Below, in pieces: positions 43,122-50,297 of a stretch of 64,000 nt of DNA. How positions within the stretch are numbered: the stretch's first letter is position 1; every line of letters begins with the position of its first letter. The notes below the pieces were generated by a model. That model saw only the letters and a list, made by a program, of their open reading frames with translations. It was not told the DNA's origin and ran no database searches. The translations under genes and the position numbers were made by a program. Origin of the DNA: Planococcus ruber (GTDB lineage: Bacteria > Bacillota > Bacilli > Bacillales_A > Planococcaceae); the NCBI RefSeq assembly GCF_022819085.1, contig NZ_JALHAG010000012.1, positions 186,001 through 250,000 on the forward strand. The letters run 5' to 3'.

Positions 43122-44615
43122 ATGGTGAATCAGAAAAAATCCGTAATTGTGATCGGGGGAGGCCTTGGCGGGCTATCTGCTGCAATTTCCCTTGCACAAA
43201 AAGGCTACAAGGTTTCGTTATATGAAAAAAATAACCACATTGGCGGCAAAGTGAATCGGTTGGAACAAGACGGTTTTGGCTTTGATCTTGGCCCGTCCAT
43301 TTTAACGATGCCGCATATTTTTGACCGATTGTTCCAAGGCAGCGGCAAGCGCTTGGAAGATTATGTACCGATCCAACGGCTTGAGCGGGAATGGCGTTCG
43401 TTCTTCCCGGACGGCACAGTGCTTGACCTTTTCCACGATCTTCGGTTGATGGAACGGGAAAACCCGTCACTGTCCAAAAAGGACATGAAAGAATACTATG
43501 CGCTGCTGAAGTACGCTCGCCGCATCTATAAAACCACCGAGCACAGTTATTTAAAAGAAGGCTTTGAATCGCCAAAAGAAGCGGTTGCCCAAAACGGCAT
43601 CCTTGCGACTTTGACCGGCTTCGATTTGACTTCGACAATGTACAGCGCAATCTCTAAACGCATCAGCAATCCACATTTGCGCGATATGCTGTCTTATTAC
43701 GTCAAATACGTCGGCTCATCGCCTTATAGCGCACCGGCCGTCCTTAATATGATGATTTACATGCAGCATGCGCAAGGGTGCTGGTATGTCAAAGGCGGCA
43801 CGCATAAACTGGCAGAAGGCTTGGAAAGGCTCGCGCGGGAAGAAGGCGTACAGATCCATACGGGTATGGGCGTTGTTCGCGCACACACAAACCAGAACAA
43901 AGAAATTGCAGGCGTTGAACTGGAAGACGGCTCGTTCAAAACAGCTGACTACTATGTTTCCAATATGGAAGTCATTCCGTTCTATAAAAAAATGGTCAAA
44001 ACGGATGAGAAGTTTGTCGAGAAGCTGGAGAAGAAATACGAACCGGCAAGCTCCGGTTACGTGCTTCATCTGGGCATAAACCGGTTATATCCACAGCTGA
44101 ACCACCATAATTTCTTCTTTTCCGAGAATTTAAAAGAACAAATGGACAAAGTGTTCGAAAAGCACGAGCTGCCGGACGATCCGACAATTTACCTTGTCAA
44201 TGTCAATAAAACCGATCCAACACAGGCACCGCCAGGACATGAGAACATTAAGATCCTGCCGCATATTCCGTATATCCAAGACAAGCCGTTCACACCGGAA
44301 CAATACCGGGAATTTGAAGAGCGCGTGCTCATTAAATTGGAACGGATGGGCCTTCATGGCCTGCGCAATCACATCGTAACGCGCGACGTCTGGACGCCGC
44401 ATGACATTGAGCGGGTTTATGGCTCAGACCGCGGCGCGATTTACGGCACGGTTTCCGATAAAAACAAAAACGGCGGCTTCAAGCATAAAAAACAAAGCGA
44501 CCTTTACGATAATCTGTATTTCGTCGGCGGCACCGTCAACCCAGGCGGCGGCATGCCAATGGTGACACTCAGCGGCATGCAAGTGAGCGACAAGATTGTG
44601 AAGCGGGATCAATAA
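43122..44615 (+). CDS. crtNb: Carotenoid desaturase/oxidase family protein (CrtNb/CrtP-like)
   Basis: The 497-residue FAD protein has the dinucleotide loop [18 protein letters not shown] (8-25), the [13 protein letters not shown] segment (about 58), [12 protein letters not shown] (about 224) and the C-terminal [21 protein letters not shown] that marks the CrtI/CrtN family. The C-terminal [10 protein letters not shown] form and length suit CrtNb (CrtP), which oxidises terminal methyl groups of C30 carotenoids, rather than CrtN; this is by resemblance. No other crt gene is in the window. It would act at the membrane in pigment synthesis. Confidence 0.85.
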   Translation: MVNQKKSVIVIGGGLGGLSAAISLAQKGYKVSLYEKNNHIGGKVNRLEQDGFGFDLGPSILTMPHIFDRLFQGSGKRLEDYVPIQRLEREWRSFFPDGTVLDLFHDLRLMERENPSLSKKDMKEYYALLKYARRIYKTTEHSYLKEGFESPKEAVAQNGILATLTGFDLTSTMYSAISKRISNPHLRDMLSYYVKYVGSSPYSAPAVLNMMIYMQHAQGCWYVKGGTHKLAEGLERLAREEGVQIHTGMGVVRAHTNQNKEIAGVELEDGSFKTADYYVSNMEVIPFYKKMVKTDEKFVEKLEKKYEPASSGYVLHLGINRLYPQLNHHNFFFSENLKEQMDKVFEKHELPDDPTIYLVNVNKTDPTQAPPGHENIKILPHIPYIQDKPFTPEQYREFEERVLIKLERMGLHGLRNHIVTRDVWTPHDIERVYGSDRGAIYGTVSDKNKNGGFKHKKQSDLYDNLYFVGGTVNPGGGMPMVTLSGMQVSDKIVKRDQ

Positions 44616-44619
44616 CGAA

Positions 44620-44659
44620 TGCAAAAGGCACACCCTTTTTAAAGGATGTGCCTTTTGGT
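44620..44659. terminator. Bidirectional intrinsic terminator
   Basis: CAAAAGGCACA.CCT / AGG.TGTGCCTTTTG stem between convergent genes. Confidence 0.85.
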
Positions 44660-44663
44660 TTGT

Positions 44664-45560
44664 TTAATTTATGCTTTTAATAATCGGACAAGCGGGGTCG
44701 CTCGCCCATTCGTTCATCGATCCATCGTAGACAGCCACGTTCGGCTGGCCAAGCTTATTCAAAATCAAGGCATTCCAAGTGGCTGCAATGCCGCCGCCGC
44801 AATAAGTAATGACTTTTTTAGCTGGATCCAATGCACCGGTATGTTCAAACAAAGCCCGGAGTTTGTCGTCGTCATAAAGCGCTTTTGTTTGTTCATCTGC
44901 ATGAAGCCCGAAAAAGACGTTCTCACTTCCGGGAATATGGCCGCTTCTTGGGTCATCTGTTTGAGTGCCGGCAAATTCCTCCGGCGACAAGCTGTTGATC
45001 AGAACCGTTTGTTCATCGTCCATCGCTTTTTGGACATCTTCTTTAGTAGCGAGCATGCTAGCATCACGCTGTCCGGAAAATTTCGCTTTCGGGTAGTCAG
45101 GCGTCTCCGTTGATAAGGAACGTTCTTCTGCAAGCCATTTCTGCAAACCGCCTTCTAAAATTGCCACTTGGCCGAATCCCTCATAGCGCATCTGCCAAGA
45201 AAGCCGTGATGCCCAGTAGGAAGAGGCGATGGATTCACCGACTAACGCGTTTTGGTCATAAATTACGGTATAGAGGCCGTCTCCAATTCCAAGCTCCGTC
45301 ATTTTTTCAATAAAGGTTTCACGGGAAGGCACGGTGAAAGGAAAAGTGGAATCCGTGTCTGATAATTCACCGACAATGTCCGCATAAACCGCTCCTGGGA
45401 TATGGCCATTCTCGTAAGAAGCTTTGCCGGACTCGACTTCAGGCGGCCCGCCGGCTTCCGGAAATTTCATGAAGACCGTTGCATCAACGATCCGCAATTT
45501 TGGATCGTTGAGATGTTCAGCAAGCCAATCGGTTGTTACGATTAATGGAATATCATTCAT
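44664..45560 (-). CDS. Two-domain sulfurtransferase (rhodanese/SseA-like)
   Basis: The 298-residue protein has two rhodanese domains (about 6-145 and 165-292). Only the second keeps the active-site Cys254 in the TYCGGGIAAT loop; the first has Asp102 in YDQNA at that position, as usual. The loop CGGGI resembles the thiosulfate/mercaptopyruvate sulfurtransferase group. It moves sulfane sulfur to cyanide or thiols. Monocistronic; not adjacent to the sulfur genes under SAM riboswitches. Confidence 0.9.
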   Translation of the reverse strand: MNDIPLIVTTDWLAEHLNDPKLRIVDATVFMKFPEAGGPPEVESGKASYENGHIPGAVYADIVGELSDTDSTFPFTVPSRETFIEKMTELGIGDGLYTVIYDQNALVGESIASSYWASRLSWQMRYEGFGQVAILEGGLQKWLAEERSLSTETPDYPKAKFSGQRDASMLATKEDVQKAMDDEQTVLINSLSPEEFAGTQTDDPRSGHIPGSENVFFGLHADEQTKALYDDDKLRALFEHTGALDPAKKVITYCGGGIAATWNALILNKLGQPNVAVYDGSMNEWASDPACPIIKSIN

Positions 45561-45788
45561 TTAAGTTCCTCCTTTGCCTCATGCTTTCCACTCTACGCTG
45601 TAGGAAAGAAAGGCGTCAAAAGTTATGCATTCACTTTATCGGTGGAACTGCCAAACCAATTGAGAGCCTTTTAAAAGCTATTCGCATCAAATAAACCTTT
45701 AGAATTATTTTTATTGAATTAATTAGGTATTTTGCTTCACTCAGGAAGTATAATAGAAAGGAAGTAGATGAAACGAAAAGGAGCTCAA

Positions 45789-46685
45789 ATGACGATGAAA
45801 ATGAAAAATGAATCTGCACGTTTTGTATTAATCGGACTTGTTGCAAGTTTAATCTTCACAGGTGGTGTTGGAAGTGTTTTTGCAGAAGGAGGTCAAGCTT
45901 CCTATGAATTAATGCAAGTGAAACAAGAAACCAAGTATTCAAAACAGGTGATGCGTGAGTTGCGGGAGGAATTGGGTTTCGATAAAAAATCTACTGAGCA
46001 TGATAGTGAAATCGAATCCATACCGAAAGTAAAAGTGATGGATCTTTATCTCGCTTCATTCGGTAAAAAAATTAAAGGCAAAGAAGTTCGAAAAGCCGTT
46101 GAAGAAGTGTTCTTTGTCGACCTCGATATTATTTCGAAAAACAATTACGGATCGCAAGTGAGCATTTATCCAGAACAGATCATGAACAGTTTGCGTCTTT
46201 CATTCAACGAAAAGCCTGACTCGACAAAGCAAGATGCCCGCATCATGAAGCTGAAGAAAAGTGAAGTGATGGACCGTTACATCAAAGAGCACGATGAACA
46301 GCTGACGGGCGCAGAAAGCCGCATCCTGATCAACCAAATTTTTGGCGTGAACTTGGACGGCATTTCGACGTTGGAATATTCGCAGCTGGCCATTTCCTCA
46401 AAAGGGCAGTGGATTTTGAAAAGTGATACGGATCTCTTTATCCTTGAATCGAGCCTGGACGATGTGGATGTTTCCGTCTATTCGACTTCTTACTTCGAAC
46501 AAGTGACCGGAAGCAACAAGTTGCCAGAGTCCTTGAAAACGAAATTGATGAGTCTTGGATTTACGTATAATGAGGAAACGGAACTGCTGTACTATATAAA
46601 TCCGACAGGCGAATCGGTTCCAGACGCGTTCAAGGGGCAAGTGCTTGGCATTATTGTAGGGACGATTATGGGAGAGTACAAGTAA
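45789..46685 (+). CDS. Secreted protein of unknown function with internal duplication
   Basis: The 298-residue protein has a signal peptide (about 1-33, ending VFA before EGG). The mature part is acidic and holds two related units of about 45 residues: one starting KVKVMDLYLASFGKKIKG and one starting KSEVMDRYIKEHDEQLTG, each followed by E.R..+..+F.V+LD.IS and a Tyr. I know no family for it. An alternative ATG at 45768 also has a ribosome site (AAAGGA); the AAGGAG before 45789 is stronger. Three-codon shifts do not change the signal peptide call. Confidence 0.75.
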   Translation: MTMKMKNESARFVLIGLVASLIFTGGVGSVFAEGGQASYELMQVKQETKYSKQVMRELREELGFDKKSTEHDSEIESIPKVKVMDLYLASFGKKIKGKEVRKAVEEVFFVDLDIISKNNYGSQVSIYPEQIMNSLRLSFNEKPDSTKQDARIMKLKKSEVMDRYIKEHDEQLTGAESRILINQIFGVNLDGISTLEYSQLAISSKGQWILKSDTDLFILESSLDDVDVSVYSTSYFEQVTGSNKLPESLKTKLMSLGFTYNEETELLYYINPTGESVPDAFKGQVLGIIVGTIMGEYK

Positions 46686-46726
46686 GATTCGGGATAGGTG
46701 GTACGTTGTATCTCTGGCTTTTTCGT

Positions 46727-46931
46727 GAGACTTTCTAGGAAATATTTTCTTAATAATTTTTATTTATTTCAACTAATCGGATTTACTATCCGTCCGGTCG
46801 CAGATACTGTCCAAGTGCTTCGAAATACTGTCCAACAGGAGACAAATACTGTCCTTCAGGCCATAAATACTTGCCGGCCAGCGAATAAACCCCAAAAAGG
46901 CACACTCACTTTGAATGAGTGCGCCTTTTTT
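46727..46931. repeat. Intergenic repeat element, copy 1 (four 21-bp direct repeats plus hairpin)
   Basis: The element has an AT-rich head (to about 46790, ending CGGATTTACTATCCG), then four direct repeats beginning at 46804, 46825, 46846 and 46867, an exact 21-bp period. The first three start ATACTGTCC and the fourth ATACTTGCC. A GCGCACT-type hairpin follows (46893-46930). Copy 2 lies at 47997-48203; the first two repeat units are nearly identical between copies. The short ORFs here in both strands have no credible start. Confidence 0.85.
46893..46931 (-). terminator. Hairpin terminator after SDR gene (end of repeat copy 1)
   Basis: AAAAAGGC.CACTCA / TGAGTG.GCCTTTTTT hairpin 14 bp beyond the SDR stop; T tracts on both strands. 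Confidence 0.8.
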
Positions 46932-46944
46932 GAGGTGTTTTGAA

Positions 46945-47739
46945 TCAACCGACAATCCCTGCATCGACTTGCATTTCAGCTCGGTTTATAAATGGATTTT
47001 TTACTATTTCGACTGCTACTGAAGCGATATTTTCAGGTTTACCGCCTTGTTTCGGGAACAGTTGCATTGGAGCCCAAATTTCATCAGCTACACCCGTTGC
47101 AGCCGTTAATGGGGTTTTAATATATCCTGGTTTGATACTGTTCACTCGGATGCCATGATGGCTTAAAGTAACGGCCAAATCCCGGTTCAAACCAAGAATA
47201 GCCGCTTTAGAAGCTCCGTAGTCATAAGCAAATGCGGTGCTTGCTACTCGTTCATCGAACCAGTTCCAAACCTTGTCGGCAGCCATTGATGCTAAGAAGA
47301 TGATATTCCCTTTCTCTCCGTTTTCGTCTGGCTCGTTATTCTTCATATAGTTCGCTGCAATTTGCGCTGTGTTATAAGATCCGTACAAGTTAACTTTGAT
47401 GCCCGCATCCCAGTTTTTAAAACTTTGCTCAATCACATCTTCGTCATCAGAAAGGAAGACACCGCCAAAGCCGCGTCCTGCACAGTTAATCATAATATCC
47501 AAATGTCCCCATTTATCAACAGCCTGTTTTGCTGCACTTTTTAATTCTTCCCGATTTGTTACGTCTGCTTTCACAAAAAGAGCATCATCCCCGAATTGTT
47601 TCGTATATTCAATGCCTGCTTCTTCATTTATATCTGTCAATAATAGTTTTGCTCCTTGTTCATGGAAAGCGAGTGAAGTTGCTCCACCGATTCCAGAAAT
47701 GCCCCCTGTAATCCACGCCACTTTATTCTCCATATTCAT
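46945..47739 (-). CDS. Short-chain dehydrogenase/reductase (SDR)
   Basis: The 264-residue classical SDR has TGGISGIGGA (cofactor loop, about 11-20), INCAGRG (about 85), catalytic Ser in FLASMAAD (about 150) and YGASK (Tyr/Lys about 175-179), with C-terminal QVDAGIVG. The NCAG in place of NNAG is mildly unusual. The substrate is unknown. GGGGGACTTAGG supports the ATG at 47739; the frame to 47808 adds a hydrophobic lead without a ribosome site. The repeat element begins right after its terminator. Confidence 0.87.
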   Translation of the reverse strand: MNMENKVAWITGGISGIGGATSLAFHEQGAKLLLTDINEEAGIEYTKQFGDDALFVKADVTNREELKSAAKQAVDKWGHLDIMINCAGRGFGGVFLSDDEDVIEQSFKNWDAGIKVNLYGSYNTAQIAANYMKNNEPDENGEKGNIIFLASMAADKVWNWFDERVASTAFAYDYGASKAAILGLNRDLAVTLSHHGIRVNSIKPGYIKTPLTAATGVADEIWAPMQLFPKQGGKPENIASVAVEIVKNPFINRAEMQVDAGIVG

Positions 47740-47957
47740 CCTAAGTCCCCCTTGTTTTTTGAAAATTAATGCTATTAGAGCATAACAAAGTATTTTCAAT
47801 AAAATCAATTATAAAGACCTATGTTAGAGAGGGCACTTAGAGCTATTTGTAAATAAGAGATTTAAACTTAGTAAGAGGCTATTACAATATATTTTCTTCA
47901 TACGATTGCGAATATGCCAAGAATGAAAGATGCTTTGTCGAAATAAATAAGGAATCT

Positions 47958-47996
47958 GCAAAAGGCGCACTCGGTGATGGACAAGTGCGCCTTTTT
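47958..47996 (+). terminator. GCGCACT hairpin bordering repeat copy 2
   Basis: AAAAGGCGCACT / AGTGCGCCTTTTT stem directly abuts the head of repeat copy 2. No gene ends here, so it looks like part of the element rather than a gene terminator. The rest of 47740-47957 shows no gene or clear structure. Confidence 0.6.
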
Positions 47997-48203
47997 GAGA
48001 CGATTTCCAGGAAAAATTTTCTTGATTTTTTTTATTTATTTCAAGTAATCGGATTTACTATCCGTTTGTCCACAAATACTGTCCAAGTGCTTCAGAATAC
48101 TGTCCAACAGGAGACAAATACTGTCCGTTCAGCAAGTAATACTTGCCGGTTGCCGAAGCAAATCAAAAAAAGCGCACTCCATTTTCAGGAGTGCGCTTTT
48201 TCA
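47997..48203. repeat. Intergenic repeat element, copy 2
   Basis: Same order as copy 1: AT-rich head ending CGGATTTACTATCCG, four repeats starting at 48076, 48097, 48118 and 48139 (exact 21-bp period, ATACTGTCC three times then ATACTTGCC), and a closing hairpin (48165-48203). The second unit is identical in the two copies and the first differs at two bases, while units within a copy differ more, so the whole block was copied after the repeats had diverged. Confidence 0.85.
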
Positions 48204-48204
48204 T
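48165..48204 (-). terminator. Hairpin terminator after second SDR gene (end of repeat copy 2)
   Basis: AAAAAAGCGCACTCC / GGAGTGCGCTTTTT hairpin 3 bp beyond the SDR stop on the minus strand. Confidence 0.85.
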
Positions 48205-48206
48205 GC

Positions 48207-48989
48207 TTAATATTTGTAAGATTGGCCGCCGTCGATCGGAATGACAGTGGCATTGATGAATTTCGCTGCGTCGGAGAGAAGGAAGGCGACGAGGTTGCCG
48301 ACTTCTTCCGGTTTGCCGAAGCGTTTCATCGGGTTCACGCTGACAAATTCTTTGCCGGCTGCTTCCCAGTTGTCGCCAGCCATTTGTTTCAATGAACCTT
48401 CGACCATTGGCGTCATGATGGCGCCCGGTGCGATGGCATTGATGCTTACGCCGAACTGGCCGTATTCGATGCCGGAGTTGCGTGTCAAGCCGACAACGCC
48501 GTGTTTGCTCGCTGCGTAGCCGGACTGGTTGCCGACGCCGCGGATTCCGCCGACGGACGCCGTATTGACGATCGAGCCGTAGCCTTGTTCTTTCATGACT
48601 TTCAATACATGTTTCATTCCGTAGAACACGCCGTTCAAGTTGACGCTCACGACTTTTTCGAATTCGTCGGAACCGAAGTCTTCTGTCAGGTTTTGTTTGC
48701 CTTCGATGCCGGCGTTGTTGAAGAATCCGTCGATTTTGCCGAATTTGCCGATGGTGAATTGAACGTAGTTTTTCACTTCTTCTTCGTTCGTCACGTTTGC
48801 TTCAACCAGTTCAACTTGGGCTTCCGGAGCCGCTGCAAGGATTTCTTTTTTCGTATCTTCCAAGCCGTTTTTGTTCATGTCGACCAGCACGAGTTTGCCG
48901 CCTTGCTGTGCGATGGAAAGTGCCGCCGCGCGTCCAAGGCCGGAGCCGCCGCCTGTGATAATAACCACTTTGTCATTGTAATTAATCAT
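48207..48989 (-). CDS. Short-chain dehydrogenase/reductase (glucose-1-dehydrogenase/FabG-like SDR)
   Basis: The 260-residue SDR has TGGGSGLGRA (cofactor loop, about 12-21), NNAGIEG (about 92), NTASVGGIRG with the catalytic Ser (about 145) and YAASK (about 160-164), ending IPIDGGQSYKY. AAAAAGGAGAG, nine bases upstream, sets the ATG at 48989. It is divergent from a TetR regulator that is its likely controller. The substrate is unknown. Confidence 0.9.
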   Translation of the reverse strand: MINYNDKVVIITGGGSGLGRAAALSIAQQGGKLVLVDMNKNGLEDTKKEILAAAPEAQVELVEANVTNEEEVKNYVQFTIGKFGKIDGFFNNAGIEGKQNLTEDFGSDEFEKVVSVNLNGVFYGMKHVLKVMKEQGYGSIVNTASVGGIRGVGNQSGYAASKHGVVGLTRNSGIEYGQFGVSINAIAPGAIMTPMVEGSLKQMAGDNWEAAGKEFVSVNPMKRFGKPEEVGNLVAFLLSDAAKFINATVIPIDGGQSYKY

Positions 48990-49105
48990 CTGATCTCTCT
49001 CCTTTTTCATGGGTATGCTAAACTGAATTTAATGGATCTATCGCCAGTGTAAGCCTTTGCACCAAAAGCTTCAATCCGTAAAATTGGCGAATGTGTTGAG
49101 TAATG

Positions 49106-49128
49106 CGACAGTTTTATTGAAACTGTCG
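49106..49128. promoter_or_regulatory. Candidate operator in tetR leader (9-bp inverted repeat)
   Basis: CGACAGTTT and AAACTGTCG are separated by 5 bp, ending six bases before the TetR ribosome site in the divergent SDR-tetR interval. It could be a TetR operator or a leader hairpin. Confidence 0.5.
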
Positions 49129-49146
49129 ATTTTGGAGGAAAAAGAG

Positions 49147-49743
49147 ATGGAAGTGAAGAAAGAAAAGCTTTCTCCGCAAGCAGAACGGACGAAGCACCAG
49201 TTCAAGCAAGCATTCACCGAGTTGATCAATGAAAAAGGGTATAGCCATGTCACGGTGACAGATATCGTACAGCGTGCCCAATATAACCGCGCAACTTTCT
49301 ATCTTTATTATTTGGATAAGCCGGATATTACGGAAGAGCTGCGGAAAGAAATGTTCAAGCAGATCAAGCGGACGAGCATGGAGCGCTATGAGCCGGGCAA
49401 GGTGATTTCCACGGCATCAATGGACGCCAATTCGTTTGAACTCGTGTCATTCATCTATGACAACCGTTTGTTTTTCAATCTCTATTTGATGGAAGATACC
49501 ATTCCGGGCCTTTATCAGGAATTGCCGCGCGCCATCTTCGAGCTGTTCGAGGAGCAGTTCACGTTTACGCCGATCGGCCATCATGATATCAACTCCTCTT
49601 CCTTTAAATTATATATGGCGCATGGGACAGCGGGGCTCATCCTTGACTGGGCGCAAAACGGCTATCAAAAATCGCCGATGGAAGTGTCGCAGGAATTGAT
49701 CGGAATTCTGCAGTCATTTGCGGCGGGATTCAGGGTTGGATGA
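49147..49743 (+). CDS. TetR/AcrR family transcriptional regulator
   Basis: The 198-residue protein has an N-terminal HTH (QAERTKHQFKQAFTELINEKGYSHVTVTDIVQRAQYNRATFYLYYLDKPDI, read in pieces, about 10-60) and a helical ligand-binding region with the TetR_C_7-like FIYDNRLFFNLYL. GGAGG, 9 bases upstream, sets the ATG at 49147. It lies divergent to an SDR gene, the usual arrangement for a repressor and its target. A GNAT gene follows 22 bp later. Confidence 0.9.
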   Translation: MEVKKEKLSPQAERTKHQFKQAFTELINEKGYSHVTVTDIVQRAQYNRATFYLYYLDKPDITEELRKEMFKQIKRTSMERYEPGKVISTASMDANSFELVSFIYDNRLFFNLYLMEDTIPGLYQELPRAIFELFEEQFTFTPIGHHDINSSSFKLYMAHGTAGLILDWAQNGYQKSPMEVSQELIGILQSFAAGFRVG

Positions 49744-49765
49744 TTCGAACGATAAAGGAAGTGAA

Positions 49766-50212
49766 GTGTTTCTTATGGAAATGAATCTATTTACCGAAAA
49801 GGATCTTCAAAAATGCATAGCAACTTTTATGGAAGTCTTCAACGCGGAACCATGGAACGACCAGTGGGAGCCGGAAAGAGCGGAACGCTACCTGCAGGAT
49901 TTTGTCCGCACCCCGGGATTTATGGGTATTGTCGCAACGGAAGGCGAAGAAGTTATCGGTTTCCTTTTTGGTGCAAAGCGCGCTTGGTGGAGCGGGGACG
50001 AATTTTTCATTTATGAGATGTGCGTCAAAGCGACTGTACAAAATCAAGGAGTCGGGAAAGCGCTGCTCAAGCATCTGCTTGAAAAGCTGGATGAAGAAAA
50101 AATCGCGACTGTCTCTCTTTTAACGGACCGAGGCATCCCGGCGGAAGCCTTTTACAAGAGAAACGGATTTGAGGAAATTGAACGGCTGGTATTTTTGAGC
50201 CGGGAAGTCTGA
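49766..50212 (+). CDS. GNAT family N-acetyltransferase
   Basis: The 148-residue protein has the GNAT motif A in YEMCVKATVQNQGVGKALLKHLLEKL (about 88-113 in pieces; Q/GxGxA loop) and motif B GIPAEAFYKRNGFEE (about 126-140). The start is GTG 49766, six bases after AAGGA; the ATG at 49775 is the alternative. It is probably co-transcribed with tetR. Acceptor substrate unknown. Confidence 0.83.
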   Translation: MFLMEMNLFTEKDLQKCIATFMEVFNAEPWNDQWEPERAERYLQDFVRTPGFMGIVATEGEEVIGFLFGAKRAWWSGDEFFIYEMCVKATVQNQGVGKALLKHLLEKLDEEKIATVSLLTDRGIPAEAFYKRNGFEEIERLVFLSREV

Positions 50213-50255
50213 TAAGTTCACAGCTTGAAAAAAATAAGACTAAAAGATTCACAAA

Positions 50256-50294
50256 TAAAACCCGTCCCAGCAGCAAGCTGGAGCGGGTTTTGCC
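50256..50294. terminator. Bidirectional intrinsic terminator
   Basis: AAACCCG.CCCAGC / GCTGG.GCGGGTTTT stem between convergent GNAT and ABC permease genes. Confidence 0.8.
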
Positions 50295-50297
50295 GTC

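Noticed and set aside
44646..45113. Plus-strand ORF of 155 codons opposite the sulfurtransferase
   Set aside because: Shadow of the conserved rhodanese gene; no start signal.
46804..46887. CRISPR-like array from regularly spaced repeats
   Set aside because: The period is only 21 bp, cores are 9 bp, there are four units and no cas genes; this is not a CRISPR array.
46698..46943. Plus-strand ORF of 81 codons in repeat copy 1 with a similar ORF at 47985 in copy 2
   Set aside because: Resemblance comes from the duplicated 21-bp repeats; no ribosome site and the N-terminal parts differ. Treated as non-coding repeat.
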